Assembly: GCA_021324445.1 (NCBI GenBank)
Contig: JAJPJC010000032.1
Coordinates: forward strand, 1-33,222
From: Isosphaeraceae bacterium
GTDB lineage: Bacteria > Planctomycetota > Planctomycetia > Isosphaerales > Isosphaeraceae
DNA length: 33,222 nucleotides
Direction of reading: 5' to 3'
Both the position numbers and the translations under genes were made by a program. Numbering within the stretch: position 1 is the stretch's first letter; each line of letters starts with the position of its first letter. The notes beneath the pieces were generated by a model. That model did not search any database. It worked only from the letters and a program-made list of their open reading frames with translations, and had not been told where the DNA came from. Shown one piece after another: positions 8,711-15,760 of this stretch.

Positions 8711-11067
8711 TGACGATGCCGTCCCTGATCTGGGGCTCACCCGGCTGGCTGACCTATGTCGGGATCGTGATGGGTCTCGCCTTCGCCCTCTTGCTGTGGA
8801 GCTACCTCCGCGCGCCGGCGCGTCGGTCCGTGAAGCTCTCGGCCGCGATCCTCAAGGCGGTCGGCTTCTTGGCCCTGGCCCTCAGCCTGCTCGAGCCGCT
8901 GCTGAGCGGGACCAAGCCGCGCCGCGGGGCGAATGCGTTCGTGATCCTGGCCGACAACAGCCAGAGCATGCTGGTCCGCGACGGGCCGGACAGCCCGACG
9001 CGTGGCGATTGGCTGCGCGATCGCCTCAACAAGGAAACCGCCTGGAAGACACGGCTGGAGCAGGATTTCGACGTCCGCCGCTACGTGTTCGACTCGCACC
9101 TCCGCGCGGTCGACGGCTTCGAGGAACTGGCCTTCGACGGGATCGGCTCGTCGCTGTCGACCTCGCTGGCGGCCCTGGCGCGGCGGTTCCGCGGCCTGCC
9201 GATCGCCGGCGTGCTGCTTTTCACCGACGGCAACCGGACCGACGACATCGATCTGGACTGGTCCGGCCTGCCGCCGATCTATCCGGTGGTCCCGCCGGCG
9301 CGCGGCACGGCCAGGGACATCGGCGTCCGGCGGGTCGCGGTCAGCCAGACCAACTTCGAGTCGGCCCCGGCCGTGGTGCGGGCCGACGTCTCGGCCGCCG
9401 GCTTCGGCGGCGAGCCAGTCGTCGCCGTGGTCACCGATGAGGCAGGCCAGGTCGTGGTGCGCCAGGAGGCCAAGGCGGCCGATATTGACAAGCCGCTCAG
9501 CTTCCGCTTCCAGTTCCGCCCCGAGAAGCGCGGGATCAGCTTCTTCCAGGTGCGCGCCTTCGCCGCCTCGGAGGAGACGTCGCCGAAGGGAGTCGACAAC
9601 GCTTCGGCGACCAGCGAGCAGACGCTGGCCAACAACAGCCGCCTGGTCGTCGTCGATCAGGGTGGCGGCCCGTACCGGGTGCTCTATGTGAGCGGCCGGC
9701 CCGACTGGGAATTCAAGTTCCTCCGCCGCGCCATCGAGGGCGATGACCAGGTCCAGCTCGTCGGCCTGATCCGGATCGCGCGCCGGCAGCCCAAGTTCGA
9801 CTTTCGCGACCCGCGCGACCGCTCCAGGAGCCAGTTGTTCAAGGGGTTCGAGCATCCCGACCCCGACACGGCCGAGCGAGCCGATCAACCGGTCCTGGTC
9901 CGCATCGGGACGCTCGACGAGGTCGAGCTGCGCGATGGCTTTCCCAAGGCCGTCGACGAGCTGTATCGCTATCACGCGATTGTCCTCGACGACCTCGAGG
10001 CCGGCTTCTTCACGCCAGACCAACTGGCCCTGTTGCGGAACTTCGTGAGTCAGCGCGGCGGGGGCCTGCTCATGCTGGGCGGTCCCGAATCGTTTGCCGA
10101 GGGGAAGTACGACCGCACGCCGGTTGGCGAGCTCCTGCCGGTTTATCTGGATCGCCCCATCGCCGGCGCGGGCGAGGCTCAGTATCGCCTGGTCTTGACC
10201 CGCGAGGGCTGGCTCCAGCCCTGGGTCCGGTTGCGGAAGACCGAGGACGAGGAACAACACCGGCTGGCGGCGATGCCCGCGTTTGACACGGTCAACCGGG
10301 CCGGCGGCATCAAGCCGGGTGCGGTGGTGCTCGCCGAGGTTCGCGACCAGGACGGCAACCCGGCGCCGGCGCTGGTGGCCCAGCAGTTCGGCAAGGGCCG
10401 GGTGGCCGCACTGTTGATCGGCGGCCTCTGGCACTGGGGCCTGCGGCGCGCCGACCCTCAGGAGGACGACCTCGATCGCTCCTGGCGGCAGACGGTCCGA
10501 TGGCTCGTGGCCGACGTACAGGGCCGGGTGGACCTCTCGGTGCGGCCCAAGGCCGACGCGACCGCGCCGGCCGTCGAGCTGCGCGTGCAGGTCCGCGATC
10601 CCGAGTATCGGCCGCTGGACAACGCCAAGGTCGTCGTGCGGACCACCCTGCCGAATGGCGAGAACCTCGCCCTCGACGCCCAGCCCGATGGGCGGGAGGC
10701 CGGCACCTACGCGGCGACCTACGTGACCAAGCAGCCGGGTGCCTATCGCTTCGTCGCCAACGCGACCGGACCGGATGGCGCCGCCGTCGGCGAGCGGGAA
10801 GCCGGCTGGGCCGCCCAGCCCGCCGCCGACGAATTCGCCCGCCTCCAGCCCGACCGCGAATTCCTCGAGATGGTCGCGGCCAAAACCAAGGGCGAGATGG
10901 TCGACGGCGACCACCTGGCAAGCTTCGTCGCCAGCCTCTCCGCACGCGATGCACCCATCACCGAACCGTGGATCTCCCCGTTGTGGCATCAACCGATCTA
11001 TTTCCTCATCGCGATCTCCTGCTTGATGGCCGAATGGGGCCTGCGGCGCGTCAATGGCCTGGCGTGA
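8710..11067 (+). CDS. Membrane protein with vWA and glutamine-amidotransferase-like domains
   Basis: 785 aa. Two membrane helices (about 12-33 and 44-64) precede a vWA domain with MIDAS DNSQS at 82-86. A glutamine-amidotransferase-like (class I fold) region lies roughly at residues 320-520, marked by YHAIVLDDLEAGFFT, SQRGGGLLMLGGPESFAEG and VAALLIGGLWHWGL; the typical catalytic Cys is not evident, so it is probably non-catalytic. A beta-sandwich region and a final membrane helix (about 760-778) end the protein. The start at 8710 shares one base with the preceding stop. It is the second vWA membrane protein of the MoxR cluster and likely pairs with the BatA-like protein. Confidence 0.87.
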   Translation: MTMPSLIWGSPGWLTYVGIVMGLAFALLLWSYLRAPARRSVKLSAAILKAVGFLALALSLLEPLLSGTKPRRGANAFVILADNSQSMLVRDGPDSPTRGDWLRDRLNKETAWKTRLEQDFDVRRYVFDSHLRAVDGFEELAFDGIGSSLSTSLAALARRFRGLPIAGVLLFTDGNRTDDIDLDWSGLPPIYPVVPPARGTARDIGVRRVAVSQTNFESAPAVVRADVSAAGFGGEPVVAVVTDEAGQVVVRQEAKAADIDKPLSFRFQFRPEKRGISFFQVRAFAASEETSPKGVDNASATSEQTLANNSRLVVVDQGGGPYRVLYVSGRPDWEFKFLRRAIEGDDQVQLVGLIRIARRQPKFDFRDPRDRSRSQLFKGFEHPDPDTAERADQPVLVRIGTLDEVELRDGFPKAVDELYRYHAIVLDDLEAGFFTPDQLALLRNFVSQRGGGLLMLGGPESFAEGKYDRTPVGELLPVYLDRPIAGAGEAQYRLVLTREGWLQPWVRLRKTEDEEQHRLAAMPAFDTVNRAGGIKPGAVVLAEVRDQDGNPAPALVAQQFGKGRVAALLIGGLWHWGLRRADPQEDDLDRSWRQTVRWLVADVQGRVDLSVRPKADATAPAVELRVQVRDPEYRPLDNAKVVVRTTLPNGENLALDAQPDGREAGTYAATYVTKQPGAYRFVANATGPDGAAVGEREAGWAAQPAADEFARLQPDREFLEMVAAKTKGEMVDGDHLASFVASLSARDAPITEPWISPLWHQPIYFLIAISCLMAEWGLRRVNGLA

Positions 11068-11151
11068 TCCGACATGGCCGAAGTACACCAAGTCGCCTGG
11101 AACCCCAGAGGAACATCGATCAGGCACAGGACCATATAGTGAATAAAATCA

Positions 11152-11250
11152 AGAATCTTGATTCTGGAATCGGAAATCGAAGATCCGAGATTCAGGCGCC
11201 TTGATTCCGGCATCTGGAATCTGCAATTTGGAATCTGGAATCTGGAATTC
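11152..11250. repeat. Degenerate 7-bp tandem repeat (consensus GGAATCT)
   Basis: Five consecutive heptamers at 11216-11250 read GGAATCT, GCAATTT, GGAATCT, GGAATCT, GGAATTC. A more degraded heptad run (GGAATCG, GAAATCG, AAGATCC, GAGATTC) occupies 11166-11193, and AGAATC-TT-GATTCT (about 11152-11165) forms a small inverted repeat at its edge. The AT content is far above that of the surroundings. It fills much of the 187-nt gap between the vWA operon and the caspase-fold gene and stops 4 nt before that gene's start. Confidence 0.85.
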
Positions 11251-11254
11251 GAGA

Positions 11255-12217
11255 ATGTGGAGCTTATTGATCGCATTCTGCCTGTGCGGGGCCATGGCCG
11301 GTTCCGAGGACCGCCCCTGCGTCGTGATCGTGGTCGGCGCGTCGGGCACGCCCGAGTACGCCTCGGAGTTCCGCCGCTGGGCCGACCAGTGGACGGCCGC
11401 GGCGGAGAAGGCCGGTGCCGAATCGATCCGGATCGGCCTGGACCAGCCCGTCGGCGGCACCGATCGCGACCGGCTGAGCACGGTCGTGCGCGAGAAAGCC
11501 CAGGCCGCCGTCCGCGAGCCGGTCTGGATCGTCCTGATCGGCCACGGGACCTATGACGGACGCGAGGCCAAGTTCAACCTGCGCGGGCCCGACGTGAGCG
11601 ACCTTGAGTTGGCGCAGTGGCTGGAGCAGGCGCAGCGGCCGGTGGTGGTCCTCGATTGCGCATCGGCCAGCGCGCCGTTCCTCAACCGGCTCTCGGGCGA
11701 GAATCGGATCGTTGTCACGGCGACCAAGAGCGGTCACGAGACGAACTCCGCGCGGTTCGGCCAGTACCTGGCCGAGGCGATCGCCGACCCCCAGGCCGAC
11801 CTGGACAAGGACGGCCAGGTCTCGCTGCTGGAGGCATTCCTGACCGCGAGCCACCGCGTGGAAGAGTATTACAAGACGCGGTCGCAACTGGCCACGGAGC
11901 ATGCCCTGCTCGACGACAATGGCGACCGGCTGGGGACGCCGGCCGACTGGTTCCGCGGCGTCCGTGCGACCCGGCGCGCCAAGGACGGCGCCGCACTCGA
12001 CGGCCTCCGCGCCCACCAGCTCCACTTGATTCTCAGCGAGCGCGAGCGTGCGATCCCCGCCGAGGTCCGCCGCCACCGGGACCAGATCGAACGATCCATC
12101 GCCGCCTTGCGGGATCAGAAGGCCAGACTCGCCGAGGAGGAGTATTACGATCGGCTCGAGAAGCTGATGGTCGAACTGGGGCGGCTCTATCGCGATGCGC
12201 GAGCCGGGGCGCCCTAG
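11255..12217 (+). CDS. Secreted caspase-fold (C13/legumain-like) peptidase candidate
   Basis: 320 aa. It begins with a signal peptide (MWSLLIAFCLCGAMAGS). The motif LIGHG (His97) followed by VVVLDCASAS (Cys135), each after a hydrophobic strand, is the His-Cys dyad pattern of clan CD peptidases such as legumain (C13) and caspases. An EF-hand-type loop follows (D182, D184, D186, G187, V189, S190, E193), then a helical charged C-terminus (about 255-310) that may form a coiled coil. The start at 11255 is chosen because upstream in-frame codons come from the 7-bp repeat and the signal peptide starts here. The gene follows the MoxR/vWA operon on the same strand and may process its products outside the cytoplasm; that link is inference. 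Activity is not proven by two residues. Confidence 0.7.
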   Translation: MWSLLIAFCLCGAMAGSEDRPCVVIVVGASGTPEYASEFRRWADQWTAAAEKAGAESIRIGLDQPVGGTDRDRLSTVVREKAQAAVREPVWIVLIGHGTYDGREAKFNLRGPDVSDLELAQWLEQAQRPVVVLDCASASAPFLNRLSGENRIVVTATKSGHETNSARFGQYLAEAIADPQADLDKDGQVSLLEAFLTASHRVEEYYKTRSQLATEHALLDDNGDRLGTPADWFRGVRATRRAKDGAALDGLRAHQLHLILSERERAIPAEVRRHRDQIERSIAALRDQKARLAEEEYYDRLEKLMVELGRLYRDARAGAP

Positions 12218-12232
12218 CCGTCATTTCTTCGC

Positions 12233-12271
12233 CTGGAGCGCTGTCTTCCCAAGGTTTCGAACAGCGTCCAG
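12233..12271. terminator. Possible hairpin between convergent genes
   Basis: The 83-nt gap between the convergent caspase-fold and zinc-ribbon genes contains CTGGAGCGCTGT (12233-12244) and ACAGCGTCCAG (12261-12271). They pair over 11 bp with one bulged base and a 16-nt loop. There is no T-run on either side, so a role as a bidirectional terminator is only a suggestion. Confidence 0.3.
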
Positions 12272-12300
12272 CTCAAGGGCGCCGGTGAACCCGTCGATCG

Positions 12301-12645
12301 TCAGTGATCCGTCTCGGTCCCGGCCGCGTCGACCGTGCGGGCCAGGTCGACCGCCTCGAGCCAATCACCGCGGAGGAGCTGGCAGACGACCAGGAGCCGG
12401 CGGGACTCGGGACCGGGCCGGAGTTCCTGGCAGCGCCGGGCGTGCCGCAGCGCCGAGCCGAGCCGGCCCGACTGGAGGTCGCGCAGACCGCACCGGCGGT
12501 GCCGCTGGTAGGCGGCCAGTGCCTCGCGGAGCAGCCGGAGGTCGCTCTTGCACCGCCGGCAGGTGTCGGTCCACGCTTGCCTGGCGCCGCAGGTCGGACA
12601 GCGCAGGCCCTCGACCGGGCGGCGTCCTTCAGGGTCTTCCGCCAT
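12301..12645 (-). CDS. Small zinc-ribbon protein with TPR-like helices
   Basis: 114 aa. A four-cysteine zinc ribbon is clear: CPTC (Cys16, Cys19) and CRRC (Cys29, Cys32). The rest is helical, with repeating segments such as ALAAYQRHRRCGLRDLQSGRLGSALRHA-type helices that resemble tetratricopeptide hairpins. It is the last gene of the chaperone operon and starts 14 nt after the Hsp70 stop, with GAGGATCTCC just before the ATG. Zinc ribbons in chaperone operons can serve client or partner binding, but no family is recognised here and the function is unknown. Confidence 0.75.
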   Translation of the reverse strand: MAEDPEGRRPVEGLRCPTCGARQAWTDTCRRCKSDLRLLREALAAYQRHRRCGLRDLQSGRLGSALRHARRCQELRPGPESRRLLVVCQLLRGDWLEAVDLARTVDAAGTETDH

Positions 12646-12659
12646 GGAGATCCTCGACG

Positions 12660-14483
12660 TCAGGCGTCCTCGAGATAGAACACCAGGTCTTCGACCTCGC
12701 GCATCGAGGCGCGGATGGCATCCGCGTCGCGGCGGCCGATCGCGGCGCGGAGGTCGGCGAGCATGGCCTGAAGCTCCCCGGCGTCCTCCTCGTTGGCGGA
12801 AGGGAGGACCTGCTCGGCCTTGGCGACGAGGGCCTGGGCCGACTGGATCACCTGGCGGAGCGCCGGTGCCAGGCCGTCGGCGGGGACGGCGGCCGCGGCG
12901 CCGGGCTCGGTTTCGGTTTCCTCCGGGGCGGGCAACCGCAGCACGGCCGCCGGCTCCTCCTCGACCGAGCCGAGGATGGCCTCGAGGCGATCGACCGCGT
13001 CGCTGCGCTGCCGCTTGCGGAACCGCTCCATCGCGTTGTCGATGACGATGTGCTTGGCCAGGCCCGTGGCCCGCTCTGTGGCGGTCACCTTGAGGATGCC
13101 GCTGAGGTCCAGGTCCAGCCGGACCAGGATCTGATTGCCCCGGGGAACCTCGGCCAGCCCCTCCACGAGGAACTCGCCGACCAGGGTGTTATACCGCGTA
13201 TCGGGGTTCTCCCCCTGGAAGACCCGGATCCGCGCGGCCTCCTGCTCATCGACCGCCGTTGTATAGATCTCCGTCCGGCTGGCGGGCAGCGGGGTGTTCC
13301 GCTCGATGATGGGCGAGAAACTGTTGCTCGAGAGGAACCCGTAGAGCTCGCCCAGAGTCTCGATCCCGAGGGTGTGGGGCGTGATGTCGACCAGGATCGG
13401 CCCGACGTCGACGCCGGCGATCAATCCCCCCTGGACGGCCGCCCCCATGGCCACGGCCAGGTCGGGCTCGATCTCGGCATGGACCGGCCGGCCCAGCCGT
13501 TCCTCCAGCAGGTGGTGCACCAGGGGCGTGCGGGTCGCCCCACCGACCAGGACCACCTTGTCGACCTGGTTGGCCTGCAAGCGCGCGTCCGACATCGCCT
13601 CGTCGAGGTAGGTCAGCGTCTTCAAGAGCAGGGGCCGGATCAACTCCTCGTATTCGTAGCGGTCGATCTCCTTGCGGAGGTTCAACGGCTTGCCGTCCTT
13701 CTCGGCGATGAACTCTTCCTCGATGGTCGTGACCGCGTCGACCGAGAGCCGCTTCTTGGCCTCCTCGGCGGCGCGGAGCACCCGGGCCTTGGCCGCCAGC
13801 GACGCCCGCAGGTCGACGGCGTGCTCCTTCTGGAACGCGTCGCAGATGTGGTCGAAGAGCAACTGGTCGAAGTCATCGCCGCCAAGCTGGGTGTCGCCGT
13901 GGCTGGCCTGGATCTCGACGACCCCGTTCTCGATCTGGGCCACGGAGATGTCGAAGGTCCCGCCACCCAGGTCGTAGACCAGCAGCCGCTCCATCGCGGT
14001 GGGGTGCGGGTCGTAGGTCAGCACCGCGGCGGTCGGCTCATTGATGATCCGGACGACCTCCAGCCCGGCGAGCTCGCCGGCCTCGCGGGTTGCCTGCCGC
14101 TGGCCGTCGTTGAAGAAGGCCGGCACGGTGATCACCGCCTTCTGGACCGGGCGGCCCAGCGCGGCCTCGGCGCGGCGCTTGAGCGTCCGCAGGATGATGG
14201 CCGAGATCTCCTGGGGCGTGTACTTCTGATCGCCCAGCGCGACCGTCACCTCCTGCCCCATCTTGCGCTTGATCGATCGGACCGTCCGCTCAGGGGCCAG
14301 CACGTACTGGTTGCGCGCCGCCTTGCCGACCAGCAGGTGACCCTGGGGGTCCAGCCCGACCACCGACGGCAAGATCGGATCGCCATCCTCACCGGGGAGG
14401 ACCTCCGGCCGGCCGTCGCGGATGACGGCCACCTCGCTGTTGGTCGTCCCCAGGTCAATGCCGATAATCGTCTCTGGGTCCAT
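12660..14483 (-). CDS. dnaK: Hsp70 family chaperone (DnaK-like)
   Basis: 607 aa, slightly shorter than canonical DnaK. The nucleotide-binding domain shows GIDLGTTNSEVAV (phosphate 1), IINEPTAAVLTYD, VYDLGGGTFDIS (phosphate 2) and VLVGGATRTPLV (adenosine). The interdomain linker and start of the substrate domain read VDITPHTLGIETLGE, followed by a substrate-binding domain and a reduced lid ending in FYLEDA rather than a Gly-rich tail. It uses ATP to bind and release unfolded protein in the cytoplasm. It starts 15 nt after the GrpE-like stop with GAGGGA upstream. Planctomycetes usually carry several Hsp70 paralogues, so this may be a specialised copy rather than the housekeeping DnaK. No CIRCE element was seen upstream of the operon. 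Confidence 0.93.
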   Translation of the reverse strand: MDPETIIGIDLGTTNSEVAVIRDGRPEVLPGEDGDPILPSVVGLDPQGHLLVGKAARNQYVLAPERTVRSIKRKMGQEVTVALGDQKYTPQEISAIILRTLKRRAEAALGRPVQKAVITVPAFFNDGQRQATREAGELAGLEVVRIINEPTAAVLTYDPHPTAMERLLVYDLGGGTFDISVAQIENGVVEIQASHGDTQLGGDDFDQLLFDHICDAFQKEHAVDLRASLAAKARVLRAAEEAKKRLSVDAVTTIEEEFIAEKDGKPLNLRKEIDRYEYEELIRPLLLKTLTYLDEAMSDARLQANQVDKVVLVGGATRTPLVHHLLEERLGRPVHAEIEPDLAVAMGAAVQGGLIAGVDVGPILVDITPHTLGIETLGELYGFLSSNSFSPIIERNTPLPASRTEIYTTAVDEQEAARIRVFQGENPDTRYNTLVGEFLVEGLAEVPRGNQILVRLDLDLSGILKVTATERATGLAKHIVIDNAMERFRKRQRSDAVDRLEAILGSVEEEPAAVLRLPAPEETETEPGAAAAVPADGLAPALRQVIQSAQALVAKAEQVLPSANEEDAGELQAMLADLRAAIGRRDADAIRASMREVEDLVFYLEDA

Positions 14484-14498
14484 GTTCTCATCCCTCGA

Positions 14499-15461
14499 TC
14501 AGACCAGATCGGCCTGGTTTGCCCCGGTGGTTCGATCGGTCTCGATGCCGAGATCGATGCCGTTCTCTGCGTCGGTGTCTGCAACCGCGGTGGTGCCGTG
14601 GCCGATCGCCTGGACCTGGCCATCGTCTTCCGGTACGACTTCCGCGCCGGGGACCGCCGTCGGGGGCGCCTCGCGGACGGCACTGACCGCCTGGACCTCC
14701 GCATAGCGGAGCAGACGTCCCTTCCACGTGAAGCCGCGCCGCAGCTCCCGGGCCACGGTCCCCGGCGGCCGGCTCGGGTCGTCGATGACCTCCAGGACGG
14801 TCATCCGCTCGGGATCGACCGGGTGGCCTTCGGCGGGAATGCGTTCGATCTGCTCGGAGCGCAGCACGCGCGCCAGCCGGTTCTGGATCAAGCCATATCC
14901 TTCCAGCAGCGAGTCGAACAGCTCGCGGCGGGCCTGGCCGGCATCGCGAACGACGTCGAGGACCTCCTGGTGGTATCCGCCGATCAACCTGCGGCCGAGC
15001 CACGAGTGCCGGCGGTAGAGTTCCTCGATGGCAGCCTCGAGGGCGGCCACGGACTCCTCGGCGAGGCGCGTGCGGGCCTTCTCGATGGTGCGGCGACCCC
15101 GATCGAGGGCTTCATCGAGGTCGGCGAGGGCCTCGGCCAGCACCTTGCCGGCCGCCCAGGCGGCCTGCGCCTCCTTGGGCTCGACCGACCGGAACTGCTC
15201 GATGGCCTGCCGCAGCGCCGCGGTCGTGGACTCGACCTGCTCGAGCAGGGCCCGCCCGCTCTTGGTCTGGAGCTTCAACTCGTGCCGCAGCGCCGTGAAC
15301 TCCTCGACCAGGTCGATCAGGCCGAGCTCGGGCCTCGGCTGGTCTGGATCCGGACCGGCAGCGGTCCCGAGCTGGTCGAGACTCCCAGCCTCGATCCGGG
15401 CGGCGTCGAGCCAGTGGCGCAAGCGATCGAGGAGGCCCTCGACGTCTTCGAGGTCGTTCAT
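14499..15461 (-). CDS. GrpE-like nucleotide exchange factor, extended
   Basis: 320 aa, much longer than typical GrpE (about 190 aa). The N-terminal two thirds is helical and coiled-coil-like. The GrpE beta-head is recognisable at about residues 195-265: RSEQIERIPAEGHPVDPERM, a valine-rich strand, GTVARELRRGFTWKGRLLRYAEV, which matches the GrpE pattern ending in LRPA-V. A 55-residue acidic, disordered C-terminal tail follows. GrpE releases ADP from Hsp70. Its stop lies 15 nt before the Hsp70 start, and its start overlaps the J-like gene stop by 4 nt, so the three are co-transcribed and coupled. Confidence 0.82.
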   Translation of the reverse strand: MNDLEDVEGLLDRLRHWLDAARIEAGSLDQLGTAAGPDPDQPRPELGLIDLVEEFTALRHELKLQTKSGRALLEQVESTTAALRQAIEQFRSVEPKEAQAAWAAGKVLAEALADLDEALDRGRRTIEKARTRLAEESVAALEAAIEELYRRHSWLGRRLIGGYHQEVLDVVRDAGQARRELFDSLLEGYGLIQNRLARVLRSEQIERIPAEGHPVDPERMTVLEVIDDPSRPPGTVARELRRGFTWKGRLLRYAEVQAVSAVREAPPTAVPGAEVVPEDDGQVQAIGHGTTAVADTDAENGIDLGIETDRTTGANQADLV

Positions 15462-15754
15462 GGGGAGTCCGCCAGCCTCAACAGCGTGTCGACCGGCAGC
15501 CGGGCGTTTCGCAGCCGCCGGTGCAGTTCGGCCGCCATCGCCTCGAACGAGTCGCTGGCGGTCTCGAACCGGAATAATTGCGCCTGCAATCGGCGGGCCG
15601 GGTCGCGCAAGGCCTCGTAGGCGGCATGGATGTCGGCGAACCGCTCGGGCGCCCGGTCCGGCGGAAATTCGCGGACCAGCTCCAGATACCGCCGCCGGAT
15701 CTCGGACTCGCCGGCATCGGGGGTCAGCCCCAGGGTCTCATACGGATCGTTCAT
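15458..15754 (-). CDS. J-domain-like protein with PPD in place of HPD
   Basis: 98 aa. The N-terminal part follows the J-domain pattern: YETLGLTPDAGESEIRRRY (helices I and II), then a loop, then ERFADIHAAYEALRDPARR (helix III). The catalytic loop reads REFPPDRAPE (PPD at residues 31-33), so the His of the HPD motif, needed for stimulating Hsp70 ATP hydrolysis in known J proteins, is absent. A short C-terminal helical segment ends the protein; there is no Zn or C-terminal DnaJ domain. It may be a J-like adaptor that binds the Hsp70 without full activation. It lies between the TPR gene (6-nt gap) and the GrpE-like gene (ATGA overlap). Confidence 0.8.
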   Translation of the reverse strand: MNDPYETLGLTPDAGESEIRRRYLELVREFPPDRAPERFADIHAAYEALRDPARRLQAQLFRFETASDSFEAMAAELHRRLRNARLPVDTLLRLADSP

Positions 15755-15760
15755 GGCTGC

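Noticed and set aside
12251..12265. GTTTCGAAC resembling a tRNA T-arm.
   Set aside because: The surrounding bases do not form acceptor, D or anticodon stems, and the GGTTCRANYCC consensus is not met.
12195..15620. A 1141-codon open frame on the + strand opposite the Hsp70 and GrpE genes, and similar long antisense frames at 5015-8152 and 8737-11127.
   Set aside because: They are shadows produced by high GC at third codon positions; the opposite strand has clear conserved motifs while these have none.
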